DNA of 64,000 nt from an uncultured Microbacterium sp. (GTDB taxonomy: Bacteria; Actinomycetota; Actinomycetes; Actinomycetales; Microbacteriaceae): assembly GCF_947488465.1 (NCBI RefSeq), contig NZ_CANKZA010000004.1, positions 248,001 through 312,000 on the forward strand, given 5' to 3'. Below, in pieces: positions 1 through 7,880 of the stretch. Each line of letters opens with the position of its first letter. Within the stretch, counting starts at the first letter, position 1. The notes under the pieces are model-generated. The model was not told the DNA's origin, made no database searches, and saw only the letters and a list, made by a program, of their open reading frames with translations. The position numbers and the translations under genes were made by a program.

Positions 1-173
1 TCATGGCGGCGTTCATCCACGGCCTGATCGTCCGGCCAACCCTCCTGAACGACCCCACCGAGTCTGAACTCGCACAGGCCGTTCATTTCGCAGCCGTCGC
101 GGCGTCACTAACCGTGCAACGATCGGGAGCTGATCTGCCGACCTGGACTGAGGTTCACGCTGCGCTTGCCTAG
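1..173 (+). CDS. PfkB-family sugar kinase, C-terminal end (partial)
   Basis: The frame is open from the window edge to a TAG at 171-173. It ends in a segment (AAVAASLTVQRSGAD, then a short tail) that looks like the last helices of PfkB/ribokinase-family carbohydrate kinases, where a conserved 'A..SLTVQR.GA' segment packs against the nucleotide site. Only about 57 residues are visible, so the sugar (fructose is common for this tail) cannot be decided and the catalytic GAGD motif lies outside the window. The family call rests on tail resemblance only. Confidence 0.65.
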   Translation, partial: MAAFIHGLIVRPTLLNDPTESELAQAVHFAAVAASLTVQRSGADLPTWTEVHAALA

Positions 174-205
174 AGCCCAGAAGTGATCGCCGAGGAGCAA
201 CTGAA

Positions 206-505
206 ATGAACGAACCCGTCATCTTGCACGCGACCTTCACCGCTCGTACGGGCGAGGAGGATCACGCGGCGCGACTCCTCGCTGAGTACTCCAAGGTCGT
301 TCGCCAGGAACCCGGCAACGTGATATTCGACGCCAGCCGTCTTCGAGGCGCCCCTGACCACTTCTTCGTCTATGAGGAGTACCGCGACGAGGCGGCATTC
401 CAAGCCCACCTCAGCCACCCGGCCGGCCGAGCATTCAACACCGAGCTCACACCGCTGATCGTCGAACCCACCAGTGAACTGACATTCCTGTGTCGTCTGC
501 CTTGA
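206..505 (+). CDS. antibiotic biosynthesis monooxygenase (ABM) domain protein
   Basis: This is a 99-residue single-domain protein. It shows the beta-alpha-beta ferredoxin-like pattern of the ABM/YgiN quinol monooxygenase family: an N-terminal strand 'VILHATFTAR', a helix with 'LLAEYSKVVRQEPGN', then 'FFVYEEYRDEAAFQAHLSHPAGRAF', which matches the family's 'E.W.s..A...H..s..f' segment. Such proteins are usually cytosolic dimers that oxidise quinols or aromatic compounds without cofactor; the substrate here is unknown. The start is supported by GAGGAG at 192-197, 8 bases upstream of the ATG. It follows the kinase gene by 32 bases and may be cotranscribed with it. Confidence 0.8.
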   Translation: MNEPVILHATFTARTGEEDHAARLLAEYSKVVRQEPGNVIFDASRLRGAPDHFFVYEEYRDEAAFQAHLSHPAGRAFNTELTPLIVEPTSELTFLCRLP

Positions 506-813
506 CCTGACCCGAAACGGGTGCGCCCCGCGACCCCTCCCCGCGGGTGCTGGTGCGTCCCCGCCGCGGTCAAGGGTAACGGTTCGGTAACGGGCTTCGC
601 GTCAAATAATCTGGGGCTCGCTGGTGTGCTGATGGGTGCGTTCGCCGCGCGATTCCGCGGTTCGCCGTCACTCGTGGCGACGTTCACCGCGGTTGATCTG
701 CGTTCGACTTTTCCCAGACCGTACCCACCGCTTAGGCCTCGAATCGGCGCCGCGATGTGAGCGTTTTGGGCCGGTACCGCGCACTGGGTTCACTGCGTGT
801 CGGGCCGCTCACG
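506..813. other. stretch without a convincing gene
   Basis: Frames here are short, arginine-rich and lack ribosome binding sites. An AT-rich patch around 598-612 is the only promoter-like spot. I see no repeat or RNA gene. Confidence 0.4.
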
Positions 814-1259
814 TTACCACTCGGCGAGGTTCACGCCGCTCTCGAGCGTCGACGGAGTGGAGCCGCCGAACTGGGGACGCACGGACTCCAGCGTCTCGCG
901 CGCGCAGCGATTCTCGAGAGCTCGTACGGTGTCGTCGCCGAGCATGCACTCTTTGGCGAGCTCGATCATCGCCAGATCGACCCCGCCACCGCCTTCGACT
1001 CGAGATGGATCCACGTCTCCGGCCCGTGATCGGTCCCGGCCGAGCGGACGAGATGCCGGAAGTGATGCCTCCGTCCGTCGCCCCCGACGGTCGTGATCTC
1101 CGGCGAGGGACATCCGCGCACCGGGCACATCAGGAGAGAGCGAGCGATGTCGCGGTACGCCCCGGCTTCGCCGTCGGGCAGCTCGATCAGCCCAGGGGCA
1201 CCGTCGCGGCGGATCGCATAGGTGAAGCGCGGATCGCCGGTGGCGAAGTCGACCGTCAT
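814..1259 (-). pseudogene. CoiA-like protein remnant, frameshifted
   Basis: Two leftward frames share one stretch. The upstream frame (966-1259) has a start at MTVDFATGD and a segment with CPV..CPSPEIT followed by a histidine-rich 'HHFRH' and 'HLESKA', which resembles the N-terminal zinc-ribbon-like half of competence protein CoiA-like families. It runs into a stop at 966, while a different frame continues with plausible coding character (AMIELAKECMLGDDTVRALE) to 814. The switch falls in a G-rich run near 970-990. A single frameshift, or the fusion of two gene fragments, would explain this. Start, extent and family are all uncertain. Confidence 0.4.
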
Positions 1260-1533
1260 GGGAGCATCACACGGCCTCTGCGCGTTCGGACCGAGGCTGT
1301 CTGGGGCCCTCGTACGACGGGCGGGCATCGGGGTGAGAAGCCATGCGCGGATGGTATCGGCATCGATGGACAGCGCATCGGCTGCGACGGACGCGGCGGT
1401 CGCTCGGCCGAAGACCGGGGTCTAGTGCCAGCTTTCGAGCGCGGTGGGGTCCCTCATCTCCATCTGGGCTACTGCGCCCTCGTGCAGGTAGATCTCCGTG
1501 CTCAGGGAGCTTCGAGCGGCCGATGCAGCCAGC

Positions 1534-2376
1534 TCAGACGAGGTCGAGCCGGTCGGTCAACGCGTCTGCGAAGGTGTACGGGCCCGGCTCGCGTCCGAGC
1601 GCGTCGAGGCGCTGTCGTGTTTCGCGATGCAAGAGCTCGCGCAGCGCGGCGACATCGGGAACCATCGCGCCAATCTCGCTTTCGAAGTCCAGCAGGTTCT
1701 CGGTGCGTAGTCTGTCGCCCTCAGCGAGAAACAGCATCGTCTCGTCAGGCGAGGATTCCAACGCCTCTTCGGCGCGCTGTCTGAGCTCGTCGATCTCGGA
1801 ATCCCGGCGGTAGCGACCGTCCTTGACGAACTCGTGCAGTCGCAGGAACTCGTGCCGATCGGGAACGATGCGACCGAGCTCGTATTCGCTCGTCGTCATC
1901 ACCGGGTCGGGGAACTTCGCGAGACTTCCATCGACGCGGCGCAGGGCGACCGGCCCCCACGCCATACTGCGGATCCACGCTCCTTCGTCGCGAGCTCGAC
2001 AGTCTGCTTCGACATCGAGAACACGGAGCAACTCGGGGAGGCGTTCGGCGACCGCGTTGAGCGGCGACACCGAGTTCAGCTCGTCGAAGGCGAACAGCGC
2101 TATGCCGCCGTCGTTCGCTGCGGCCTGCGCGAGCGCGGTGAACCCCGACGACGAGAAGAACAGTAGATGGGTATAGCGCCACCCCGCACCCTTGAGTTGC
2201 TGCACCGCGGGAGCGCCTACGGGTGCCGACTGATGTTTGACCTGAGCGGCTGCCTTGCTCGCGATGACATCCAGCCCGCCGTCTACCGAAGCGCGGGTCG
2301 TAGCCGCATCGGCGAACCCGATCTCGCGCATGTACGCAGCCGCCAGCTCTTCGGCCATCCGCCACGAGAACGTCAC
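1534..2376 (-). CDS. Mrr-like restriction endonuclease domain protein
   Basis: This 280-residue protein has an N-terminal PD-(D/E)xK-type nuclease core. A helix with 'AEELAAAYMREIGF' is followed by 'DGGLDVIASKAAAQVKHQ', which gives the catalytic D...QVK pair of the Mrr fold, and then 'PAVQQLKGAGW' and 'HLLFFSSSGFTALA', both typical of Mrr_cat domains. Known Mrr proteins cut methylated foreign DNA, but the modification recognised here cannot be told. The C-terminal 150 residues are acidic and helical and I do not recognise them. The start is a GTG; an internal ATG six codons in is an alternative. It is a single gene on the complementary strand. Confidence 0.75.
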   Translation of the reverse strand: MTFSWRMAEELAAAYMREIGFADAATTRASVDGGLDVIASKAAAQVKHQSAPVGAPAVQQLKGAGWRYTHLLFFSSSGFTALAQAAANDGGIALFAFDELNSVSPLNAVAERLPELLRVLDVEADCRARDEGAWIRSMAWGPVALRRVDGSLAKFPDPVMTTSEYELGRIVPDRHEFLRLHEFVKDGRYRRDSEIDELRQRAEEALESSPDETMLFLAEGDRLRTENLLDFESEIGAMVPDVAALRELLHRETRQRLDALGREPGPYTFADALTDRLDLV

Positions 2377-2409
2377 GCGCTCCAGCCTATGGCGAGCCGG
2401 CGACGCCGA

Positions 2410-2620
2410 TCAGGCGTAGCGCCGCATCGTCTCGTCGACGCTGATCCCGAGTGTGTCTACGATCGTCGCCCAGGAAACGGGGACTGAAGGATCTTGCCGA
2501 GCAGATCGGCCCGCTCCGCGCCAACCGCCACCAGGCGGGTGAGCAGGGTTAGCAGGGTCGTGAACTCGTACGTCCATTGGACCGGCCAGGTGTCCTCGTG
2601 AATCGCGTCGAGCCGTGCGG
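2410..2620 (-). pseudogene. small helix-turn-helix protein remnant, frameshifted
   Basis: Directly after the stop of the regulator at 2627, one leftward frame reads as helical coding sequence (AARLDAIHEDTW, then FTTLLTLLTRLVAVGAERAD) and stops near 2470. A second frame then finishes with SWATIVDTLGISVDETMRRYA, which has the shape of the small actinobacterial 'WA.IG..LGvs...a..R' helix-turn-helix. One frameshift near 2480-2495 would join them into one protein of about 65 residues. No clear start codon is left. This is inferred from reading alone. Confidence 0.4.
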
Positions 2621-2626
2621 CGGCAT

Positions 2627-2992
2627 TCAGACCTCCCCGATAACCTGCCCCAACTGCAGATACAGCTCGCTAACCGCCGTGGCCTCCACGCGATACCGCA
2701 CCCACTGCCCCCGGGTCGCGGTCTCGCGCGGCGGGTCCGGCACGACAAGCCCATACTCGACGAGCGTCGCGAGGGCCTTCGCCGTCGTCGCCTTCGGGAT
2801 ATCGAGCGCAGCCGTGATCTCTGCGCGGAGCGAGTCGGGGTTCTCGCGCAGGTAGCCGATGATCATGGCTCGGACTCGGTTGCCGAGAGCGTTGATGGGA
2901 TCCTCCGCGTGCTCGCTGTTCGCGGGGCGGGTGTATCGGGGCACGAAACCATTGTCGCGGCTGCGGATGCACGCGTCCAACAAACTGATCAA
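2627..2992 (-). CDS. winged helix-turn-helix transcriptional regulator (ArsR/MarR-like)
   Basis: This 121-residue protein centres on a winged helix: 'DPINALGNRVRAMIIGYLREN', then 'RAEITAALDIPKATTAKALATLVEYGLV' (the recognition helix-turn-helix), then a wing 'RGQWVRYRVEATAV'. That is the layout of ArsR-type repressors. No metal-binding CxC box is visible, so a metal sensor role is not supported. The stretch before residue 30 is variable and the true start may lie further in. The AT-rich region at 2985-3035 upstream probably holds its promoter. Confidence 0.7.
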   Translation of the reverse strand: MISLLDACIRSRDNGFVPRYTRPANSEHAEDPINALGNRVRAMIIGYLRENPDSLRAEITAALDIPKATTAKALATLVEYGLVVPDPPRETATRGQWVRYRVEATAVSELYLQLGQVIGEV

Positions 2993-3034
2993 ATTAGTTC
3001 TTCACTTGCAGAGTGTATCGCTGTACTATCCACA

Positions 3035-3200
3035 TATGTCAACGACCAGCACGCAGAACGGGGCGATGTGGGTGCCTGGTTTATCCACAACCCCTGGCAC
3101 GCGTGCATGGGACGCGCGTAGCATGCGGCCACGGCCGTACGCCACGGTTCGTCCTGGGGTAACGGCCGTCATCCTTTCCGCGCACGGAGGAGGCCGATGA
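3035..3200 (+). CDS. possible small ORF leading the conjugation operon
   Basis: An ATG at 3035 opens 54 codons that end by overlapping the start of the next gene (ATGATG at 3197-3202), the junction style used throughout this operon. The product is low-complexity, unlike known families, and has no clear ribosome binding site of its own. It may instead be leader sequence. Confidence 0.2.
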
Positions 3201-3925
3201 TGTCCGCAGGAGCGAACCGAGCGCGCGTTTGGGCAATCGTCGGCGGCGCCGTGCTCCTCATCGGGATCGTCGCGCTCATCATCTCCGCGATCGCGGGCCG
3301 CACGAACCAGGCCGATCCGACGCCCTCGGCGACAACACCACCTGCGCCTCCGACCGCACCCGCCACCGACAACGCTGGCGAGTTCGTCGACGCGACCGTG
3401 ACCAAGAAGGGCTGGGTGCCCGAACCCATCACGACGGATGCCGCCGTCTACATGCGCGCGGCGCTGGCTGCGGCATCCACCTTCGACACAACGCTGTCGA
3501 CGCGGGAGGAGTGGCTGACCTACCTCGACACCTGGCTCACGCCTGACACGCGCTACGACGAGTCCGAGCGGGCAGCGGACCTGCAGTCAGTGAAAGTCGA
3601 GCTGCGGCAGGCGATCGTGATCCCGCAAGAGCAGTGGGACGCGCTCGCAGAACAAGACGGCCGCGTCGCGGCCAGCGTCGACGGCGACATCAGCCGCCAG
3701 GACGTCCCGGCTGACCAGGCCGGCGACATGACAATCGGGACTGCTGACGTGGTGCTCACCACCACGTCCAGCGACGGGAGTTCTGGGGAACTCTCCTTCG
3801 ACGAGAACATTCGGGTAAGCGTGCAAGTGCTGTGCGGTGCGGGATCTGTCCCGACGTCGAACAGCGCGCAGCAAGCTGGGGACTGCAAGATCGTGCGCTA
3901 CTTCACGGAGCCGCTGGAGCCCTGA
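3197..3925 (+). CDS. membrane-anchored conjugal transfer protein, VirB8/TcpC position
   Basis: This 242-residue protein has one N-terminal membrane segment (about residues 10-32, 'VWAIVGGAVLLIGIVALII'), a Pro/Thr/Ala linker (38-60), and an extracytoplasmic domain to the end. That layout and its place as first gene of the mating-pair operon fit the VirB8/TcpC-type scaffold of actinobacterial conjugation systems. No motif proves it. GGAGGAGG directly upstream supports the start; ATGs at 3197 and 3200 are both possible. The next gene starts 1 base after the stop. Confidence 0.6.
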   Translation: MMSAGANRARVWAIVGGAVLLIGIVALIISAIAGRTNQADPTPSATTPPAPPTAPATDNAGEFVDATVTKKGWVPEPITTDAAVYMRAALAAASTFDTTLSTREEWLTYLDTWLTPDTRYDESERAADLQSVKVELRQAIVIPQEQWDALAEQDGRVAASVDGDISRQDVPADQAGDMTIGTADVVLTTTSSDGSSGELSFDENIRVSVQVLCGAGSVPTSNSAQQAGDCKIVRYFTEPLEP

Positions 3926-3926
3926 C

Positions 3927-4562
3927 ATGCCCGCGCCGGTTGCAGCAGCTGCAGTCGCCCTCGGCAACACGAGGACTGGCCGGAAGATCTTCGCGATCAT
4001 GCTGATCGTGGTGCTCGCCCTGGGCGCCGTCGTATCCGCGCCGATCTGGATCATCCCGCTTGCCGTCGCCGGGCAATCCATGCCCGCGGCCGGAGCCGCC
4101 GCTCCAGGCCCCGCCGGAGTTCCCTCCATCAATGGCGCGTGGGGGTATCCGCTCGAGGGCACCTGGACGGTGGGTCGCGGATTCGGATGGCATCCCGTGA
4201 GCGGGTGTGCCTACTGCCCGTCCGATCACAAGGGCTTCGACATGACCTCGGTCGCGATGCCCTGCGGCGCGGTCGTCCACGCCGCGAGCGCAGGCCGCGT
4301 GATCAACGCCGGCCCCATGCCCGGCTGGGGCAACACCGTCCGCATCGACCACGGCGGCGGCATCGTCACCCTGTACGGCCACATGGTGTGGGGATCACTC
4401 GTGGTCACCGTCGGTCAAGACGTCGACATCGGCGCCCCGCTCGGCGCCGAGGGCAACACGGGCAAGAGCACCGGATGCCACCTGCACTACGAGATCCAGC
4501 GGAACGGGGTCGCCATCGACCCCGAACCGTTCATGGCCGCACTCGGCCTCCCCCTGCAGTAG
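3927..4562 (+). CDS. M23 family peptidoglycan endopeptidase of the conjugation apparatus
   Basis: This 211-residue protein has a membrane anchor (about 16-45, rich in I/L/V/A) followed by a complete M23/LytM domain. The zinc ligands are visible: H and D in 'HKGFDM' and H in 'HLHYEI', with 'WGNTVRIDHGGGIVTLYGHM' between them. Family members cut peptide cross-links in peptidoglycan; here it would locally open the cell wall for the transfer channel, like VirB1-type hydrolases. It starts 1 base after the upstream stop, so translation is probably coupled. The domain is intact and likely active. Confidence 0.9.
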   Translation: MPAPVAAAAVALGNTRTGRKIFAIMLIVVLALGAVVSAPIWIIPLAVAGQSMPAAGAAAPGPAGVPSINGAWGYPLEGTWTVGRGFGWHPVSGCAYCPSDHKGFDMTSVAMPCGAVVHAASAGRVINAGPMPGWGNTVRIDHGGGIVTLYGHMVWGSLVVTVGQDVDIGAPLGAEGNTGKSTGCHLHYEIQRNGVAIDPEPFMAALGLPLQ

Positions 4563-4582
4563 CCACCTTGAGAGGAAGAATC

Positions 4583-4876
4583 ATGAACCCCATCCGACCG
4601 GCGGACGTCGACGTCCCCGATATCCAGCCCGACTTCACCGCACCGTTCTTCGCGGGCTTCCAGACCATTGCGTCGTACATCCTCGCGGGTGCACTGCTCG
4701 TCGTCCTGATCATGCTGATCATCGCCGGCGCAGCGCTCGCGTTCCGCGGCCTGGCCTCCGACCGGGTGCGCACATGGGCGGGCGAGAACATCCTCTGGAT
4801 CTTCATCGCCGCCGCCGTGCTCGGGTCGGCAAGCGGCCTGTTCCAGTGGTTCGTCGGGTTCGACTTCGGGTTCTGA
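4583..4876 (+). CDS. small two-helix membrane protein, pilin-like (VirB2/TrbC position)
   Basis: This 97-residue protein has two hydrophobic segments (about 29-52 'SYILAGALLVVLIMLIIAGAAL' and 68-90 'ILWIFIAAAVLGSASGLFQWFVG') split by a short charged loop. That is the size and topology of VirB2/TrbC-like pilin subunits and similar small proteins in actinobacterial ICEs. AGAGGAAG lies 5 bases before the ATG. Its stop overlaps the next start by one base (TGATG). The role is inferred from position and topology; there is no decisive motif. Confidence 0.7.
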   Translation: MNPIRPADVDVPDIQPDFTAPFFAGFQTIASYILAGALLVVLIMLIIAGAALAFRGLASDRVRTWAGENILWIFIAAAVLGSASGLFQWFVGFDFGF

Positions 4877-6393
4877 TGCGTACCATCCGCGTGGCAGCGA
4901 TCGGCGCCCTCGTTGGGGCGCTGATGATCGTGACCGCGCCGTCCGCCCAGGCTGCGGAACGAGTGAATGCCGCGCCCCCGATGATTCCCGCCGCGGCAGA
5001 GGTCACCGGCGAACCGTGGAGCGCCCCCGACTACCCGGTGAAATGTGACCAGACCGCCAACCAAGTGTCGTGCGTCCCCACGTCGACAGCGGATGCCGTC
5101 GCGCAGAAGTGCTTCCTGCGCGTCGTGCTGTCCGGCGGTGATCGTGTGACGATCTGCACTACCTACGACGGGCACACGGGCGCGATCCAAGCCGCCGGCG
5201 GCAAGGAAGGAATCGTCGAGTACGGCTGCAGCCTCGGTGACGTCGTCTGCCTCACGTTCGAGAACGCAGGACGAGGCATGGCCGCGGGAACCACCGCCAT
5301 GATGTTCGCCGTCGCTGAAGTGATGCGCTTCGATACGTCCACCGCGCTGTGGGGCGCTGCCAGCGGCGAGTGGTCGTTCTGGCGCTGGGCGGTGCTGGCC
5401 GTGATGTTCGCCGCGATGGTGTGGGCGATCGCGGCCGCCGTCGCATCGCGCGATCGAGGCGAACTCGTCAGCGCGATCGTCCGCTCTTTCCTGGCCTTCC
5501 CGGCGACGGCGGCGACACTGTGGCTCACCGGACACGTGCTCAACGCGGTCGACGAGCTCACCTGGTACATCATGAACCGCGACGGGCCCGCCGCACTGTT
5601 CGGCACCCTGCAGCAGGTGATGTGGGCCGGCGGCCGCGCCAATTACTTCTTCGGATTCGTGATCCACGGGCTGCTGATGATCTCGATGCTGCTGCTCATG
5701 CTCGTCTTCACGTTCCGCAATATCGCCCTCGCCGCGCTCATCATGGTCGGTCCACTCGCCTGGATGCTCTTCCCCGTTCGGAGCATCGGCCCGCAGTGGG
5801 TGGTGCGCTACCTTTCCGCGCTCCTCGTCCTGCTGCTCACCGCGCCGCTGACGATCGGGTTCGTCACGCTGATCATCAACGGGTTGGCATCCATGGACTC
5901 GATCTGGAATCCCCAGGCGTGGCCGCTGCTCATCGGCCTCGTCCTCGTCGCCTTCGCCCCCTTTGCGGTGTTCGGTCTCTTCAGTTTCGTGGGCGCCGTG
6001 ACGGCGGATGCCACGGGCTCGAGTCTCGGGTCGCGCGCGGGCCGCACTGCTTCTGGCGCGGCCCGCTCGGCTATGAGCGTTCCCGCGCGCATCGGAGCCA
6101 GCCCGGCTGGTGTCGCCTCCCGAACGGGCGCGGCCAGTCGTTCCGGCGCTGCGGCGCCGGCCGGACCTGCCGGGCGCCCGGACAGCAGCCGACCGCTGGC
6201 CGGGACCGCGGGATCACGCCCTGCACCTGCCACGTCGACCGCACAGCGCGCCACCACGCCGACGTCCGCAGCCTCGTCATCGACCCCGAGCTCGGCGACC
6301 ACACCGAAGCCCGCGTCGACACCGCCCGCCCGCCCGGCCGGGGCTGGGCGGCCGATACCCAATCCCTCACCGCGTGACGGGAGACCCTCATGA
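4876..6393 (+). CDS. TrbL/VirB6-like multi-pass conjugal transfer protein
   Basis: This 505-residue protein has an N-terminal signal peptide (cleavage likely after 'AQA', about residue 24), a periplasm-side region with four cysteines (48-100), then at least six membrane helices between about 160 and 375. The tail of about 130 residues is Ala/Pro/Ser/Thr-rich and probably disordered. The helix cluster resembles TrbL/VirB6, the inner-membrane channel part of type IV secretion systems. ATG at 4876 overlaps the upstream TGA; its own end overlaps the next ATG by 4 bases. An open frame extends upstream of 4876 but is only the other frame of the pilin-like gene. Confidence 0.8.
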   Translation: MRTIRVAAIGALVGALMIVTAPSAQAAERVNAAPPMIPAAAEVTGEPWSAPDYPVKCDQTANQVSCVPTSTADAVAQKCFLRVVLSGGDRVTICTTYDGHTGAIQAAGGKEGIVEYGCSLGDVVCLTFENAGRGMAAGTTAMMFAVAEVMRFDTSTALWGAASGEWSFWRWAVLAVMFAAMVWAIAAAVASRDRGELVSAIVRSFLAFPATAATLWLTGHVLNAVDELTWYIMNRDGPAALFGTLQQVMWAGGRANYFFGFVIHGLLMISMLLLMLVFTFRNIALAALIMVGPLAWMLFPVRSIGPQWVVRYLSALLVLLLTAPLTIGFVTLIINGLASMDSIWNPQAWPLLIGLVLVAFAPFAVFGLFSFVGAVTADATGSSLGSRAGRTASGAARSAMSVPARIGASPAGVASRTGAASRSGAAAPAGPAGRPDSSRPLAGTAGSRPAPATSTAQRATTPTSAASSSTPSSATTPKPASTPPARPAGAGRPIPNPSPRDGRPS

Positions 6394-7880
6394 GCCTCGA
6401 CGACTACGCCCGCCCCGTGCGCCTTCCCCGCCGTTCCCGTCAAGGGATCGTCATGGGGATGGATGCCTGGCAGCTCACGTTCATCAGCATCGCCGCGGCG
6501 TGCGTGCTGATCTGCGTGAACCGGTTCGGCCCACTCGGGCTGCTCTACGGAGCACCGCTCTATCTCGCTTTCGGCATCCTCGCGATGACGACCCTGCACG
6601 GCATCTCCGCCCCTCGAATGATCGGACTGTGGACCATGAAGCAACTACGCCACGCGACGGGCGCAACCCAGCAGACCTACCGGCCCGAGAAGCCCCACCT
6701 CGCCGGCACGCTCAACCTGCCCGGCGTTCGCGCCTCGGTGCAACTGTGGGAGATCGACGGACTCGCCGCCGCCTACAACCCTCGCGACCACGCAGTATCG
6801 GTCACCGCCGAACTGGAAGTGCAGGGATTCCTGATGAATGACCTGCCCGAACGGTTCGAGCTCGCCCAGCAGTGGGAGCGCGTGCTCGCGTCGTTCACTC
6901 AGCGTCCCGGTATCAAGCGCGTCAGCCTGCAAGAGCGCACGCTGCCGACAACGATCCGCGCCGCGCGCGACCACTACGAGAACGTGCAGCACCGACGCGG
7001 TCTCGACCCGCACACCCCGGTCGCCGAGAACTACGCCGAAGTGATGGATGGCTCGGAACGCTTCGCCGTCGCGCACCGCAACTATCTGACCTTCACGCTC
7101 GACCTCATCGGCCAGGGCGCCCAGCTGCGCGCGCTGGGCGGCGGCAAAGACGCGATCCTCGCCCTCGCCGCGATCGAAGCGGCCAACCTGGCGGATGCGC
7201 TGCGGGCGGCGAAGATTCGTGTGCGCCGGTGGCTGGCGCCACGCGACATCGCTGCGCTCGCCCGCATCGCGTTCGACCCCGACTTCGCGGCGACCGCGCA
7301 GAACCGGGTCGGCGACCTCGAAGGTGTCGATCCGTCGGCGATCGGCCCGATGCACCTCGAAGAGCCCGCCCACCGCAATGCGGTCGTGCTGACCGACTCC
7401 GGCATCCACACGACCATGTGGATCCACGAGTGGCCGCGATCGGACGCGCCGATCGGGTTCCTGTCGCCGCTCGTCTACGCTCGGCACCCGGTCAGTGGGG
7501 AGGCGGTGAGCCACATCTTCACGCTGGTGCTGACGCCAGTCCCGGTGTCGAAGGCTCTCAAGCGCATCCGCGACGAGAAGAAGATCTGGCGCGGTAACGA
7601 GCAGTTGCGCACCAAGCGCGGCACCGACGGCTCAGCGGCGGATGCCGCGGACTGGGAGGCCCTCGAACGGCAAGAGGAGGAGATCGTCGCCGGGCACGGC
7701 GAGTACCGCTACGGGGCCTACTTGACGATCTCCGCCGCCGACGATGAAGAGCTCGACCAGGCGATCGCGGGGATGCGCAACGCGCTCTCGCGTGCGGGCA
7801 TGGAGGCGCAGACCCTCTACTGCCAACAGGCGGAGGCGCTGATGGTCAACGCGCTGCCGCTCGGGCTGGGGATGAAGTGA
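6390..7880 (+). CDS. SCO6880/PrgI-type conjugation protein (VirB3/VirB4 N-terminal-like)
   Basis: This 496-residue protein has two N-terminal membrane helices (about 25-43 and 45-66), preceded by 'DDYARPVRLPRRSRQGIVMG', and a long cytoplasmic domain. The architecture is that of the SCO6880 family of actinobacterial ICEs, where a PrgI/VirB3-like anchor is joined to a region equivalent to the N-terminal half of VirB4. The ATP-binding half is encoded by the next gene. There is no Walker motif, as expected. It overlaps both neighbours by a few bases, giving strict translational coupling. Confidence 0.85.
   Translation: MSLDDYARPVRLPRRSRQGIVMGMDAWQLTFISIAAACVLICVNRFGPLGLLYGAPLYLAFGILAMTTLHGISAPRMIGLWTMKQLRHATGATQQTYRPEKPHLAGTLNLPGVRASVQLWEIDGLAAAYNPRDHAVSVTAELEVQGFLMNDLPERFELAQQWERVLASFTQRPGIKRVSLQERTLPTTIRAARDHYENVQHRRGLDPHTPVAENYAEVMDGSERFAVAHRNYLTFTLDLIGQGAQLRALGGGKDAILALAAIEAANLADALRAAKIRVRRWLAPRDIAALARIAFDPDFAATAQNRVGDLEGVDPSAIGPMHLEEPAHRNAVVLTDSGIHTTMWIHEWPRSDAPIGFLSPLVYARHPVSGEAVSHIFTLVLTPVPVSKALKRIRDEKKIWRGNEQLRTKRGTDGSAADAADWEALERQEEEIVAGHGEYRYGAYLTISAADDEELDQAIAGMRNALSRAGMEAQTLYCQQAEALMVNALPLGLGMK

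Noticed and set aside
636..1784. Rightward open frame of 382 codons
   Set aside because: Arginine-rich shadow with no ribosome binding site; it overlaps the Mrr-like gene and the CoiA-like remnant on the other strand.
3000..3030. Possible promoter TTGCAG...TACTAT before the conjugation operon
   Set aside because: The spacing is 12 bases rather than about 17, and no good alternative -35 was found.
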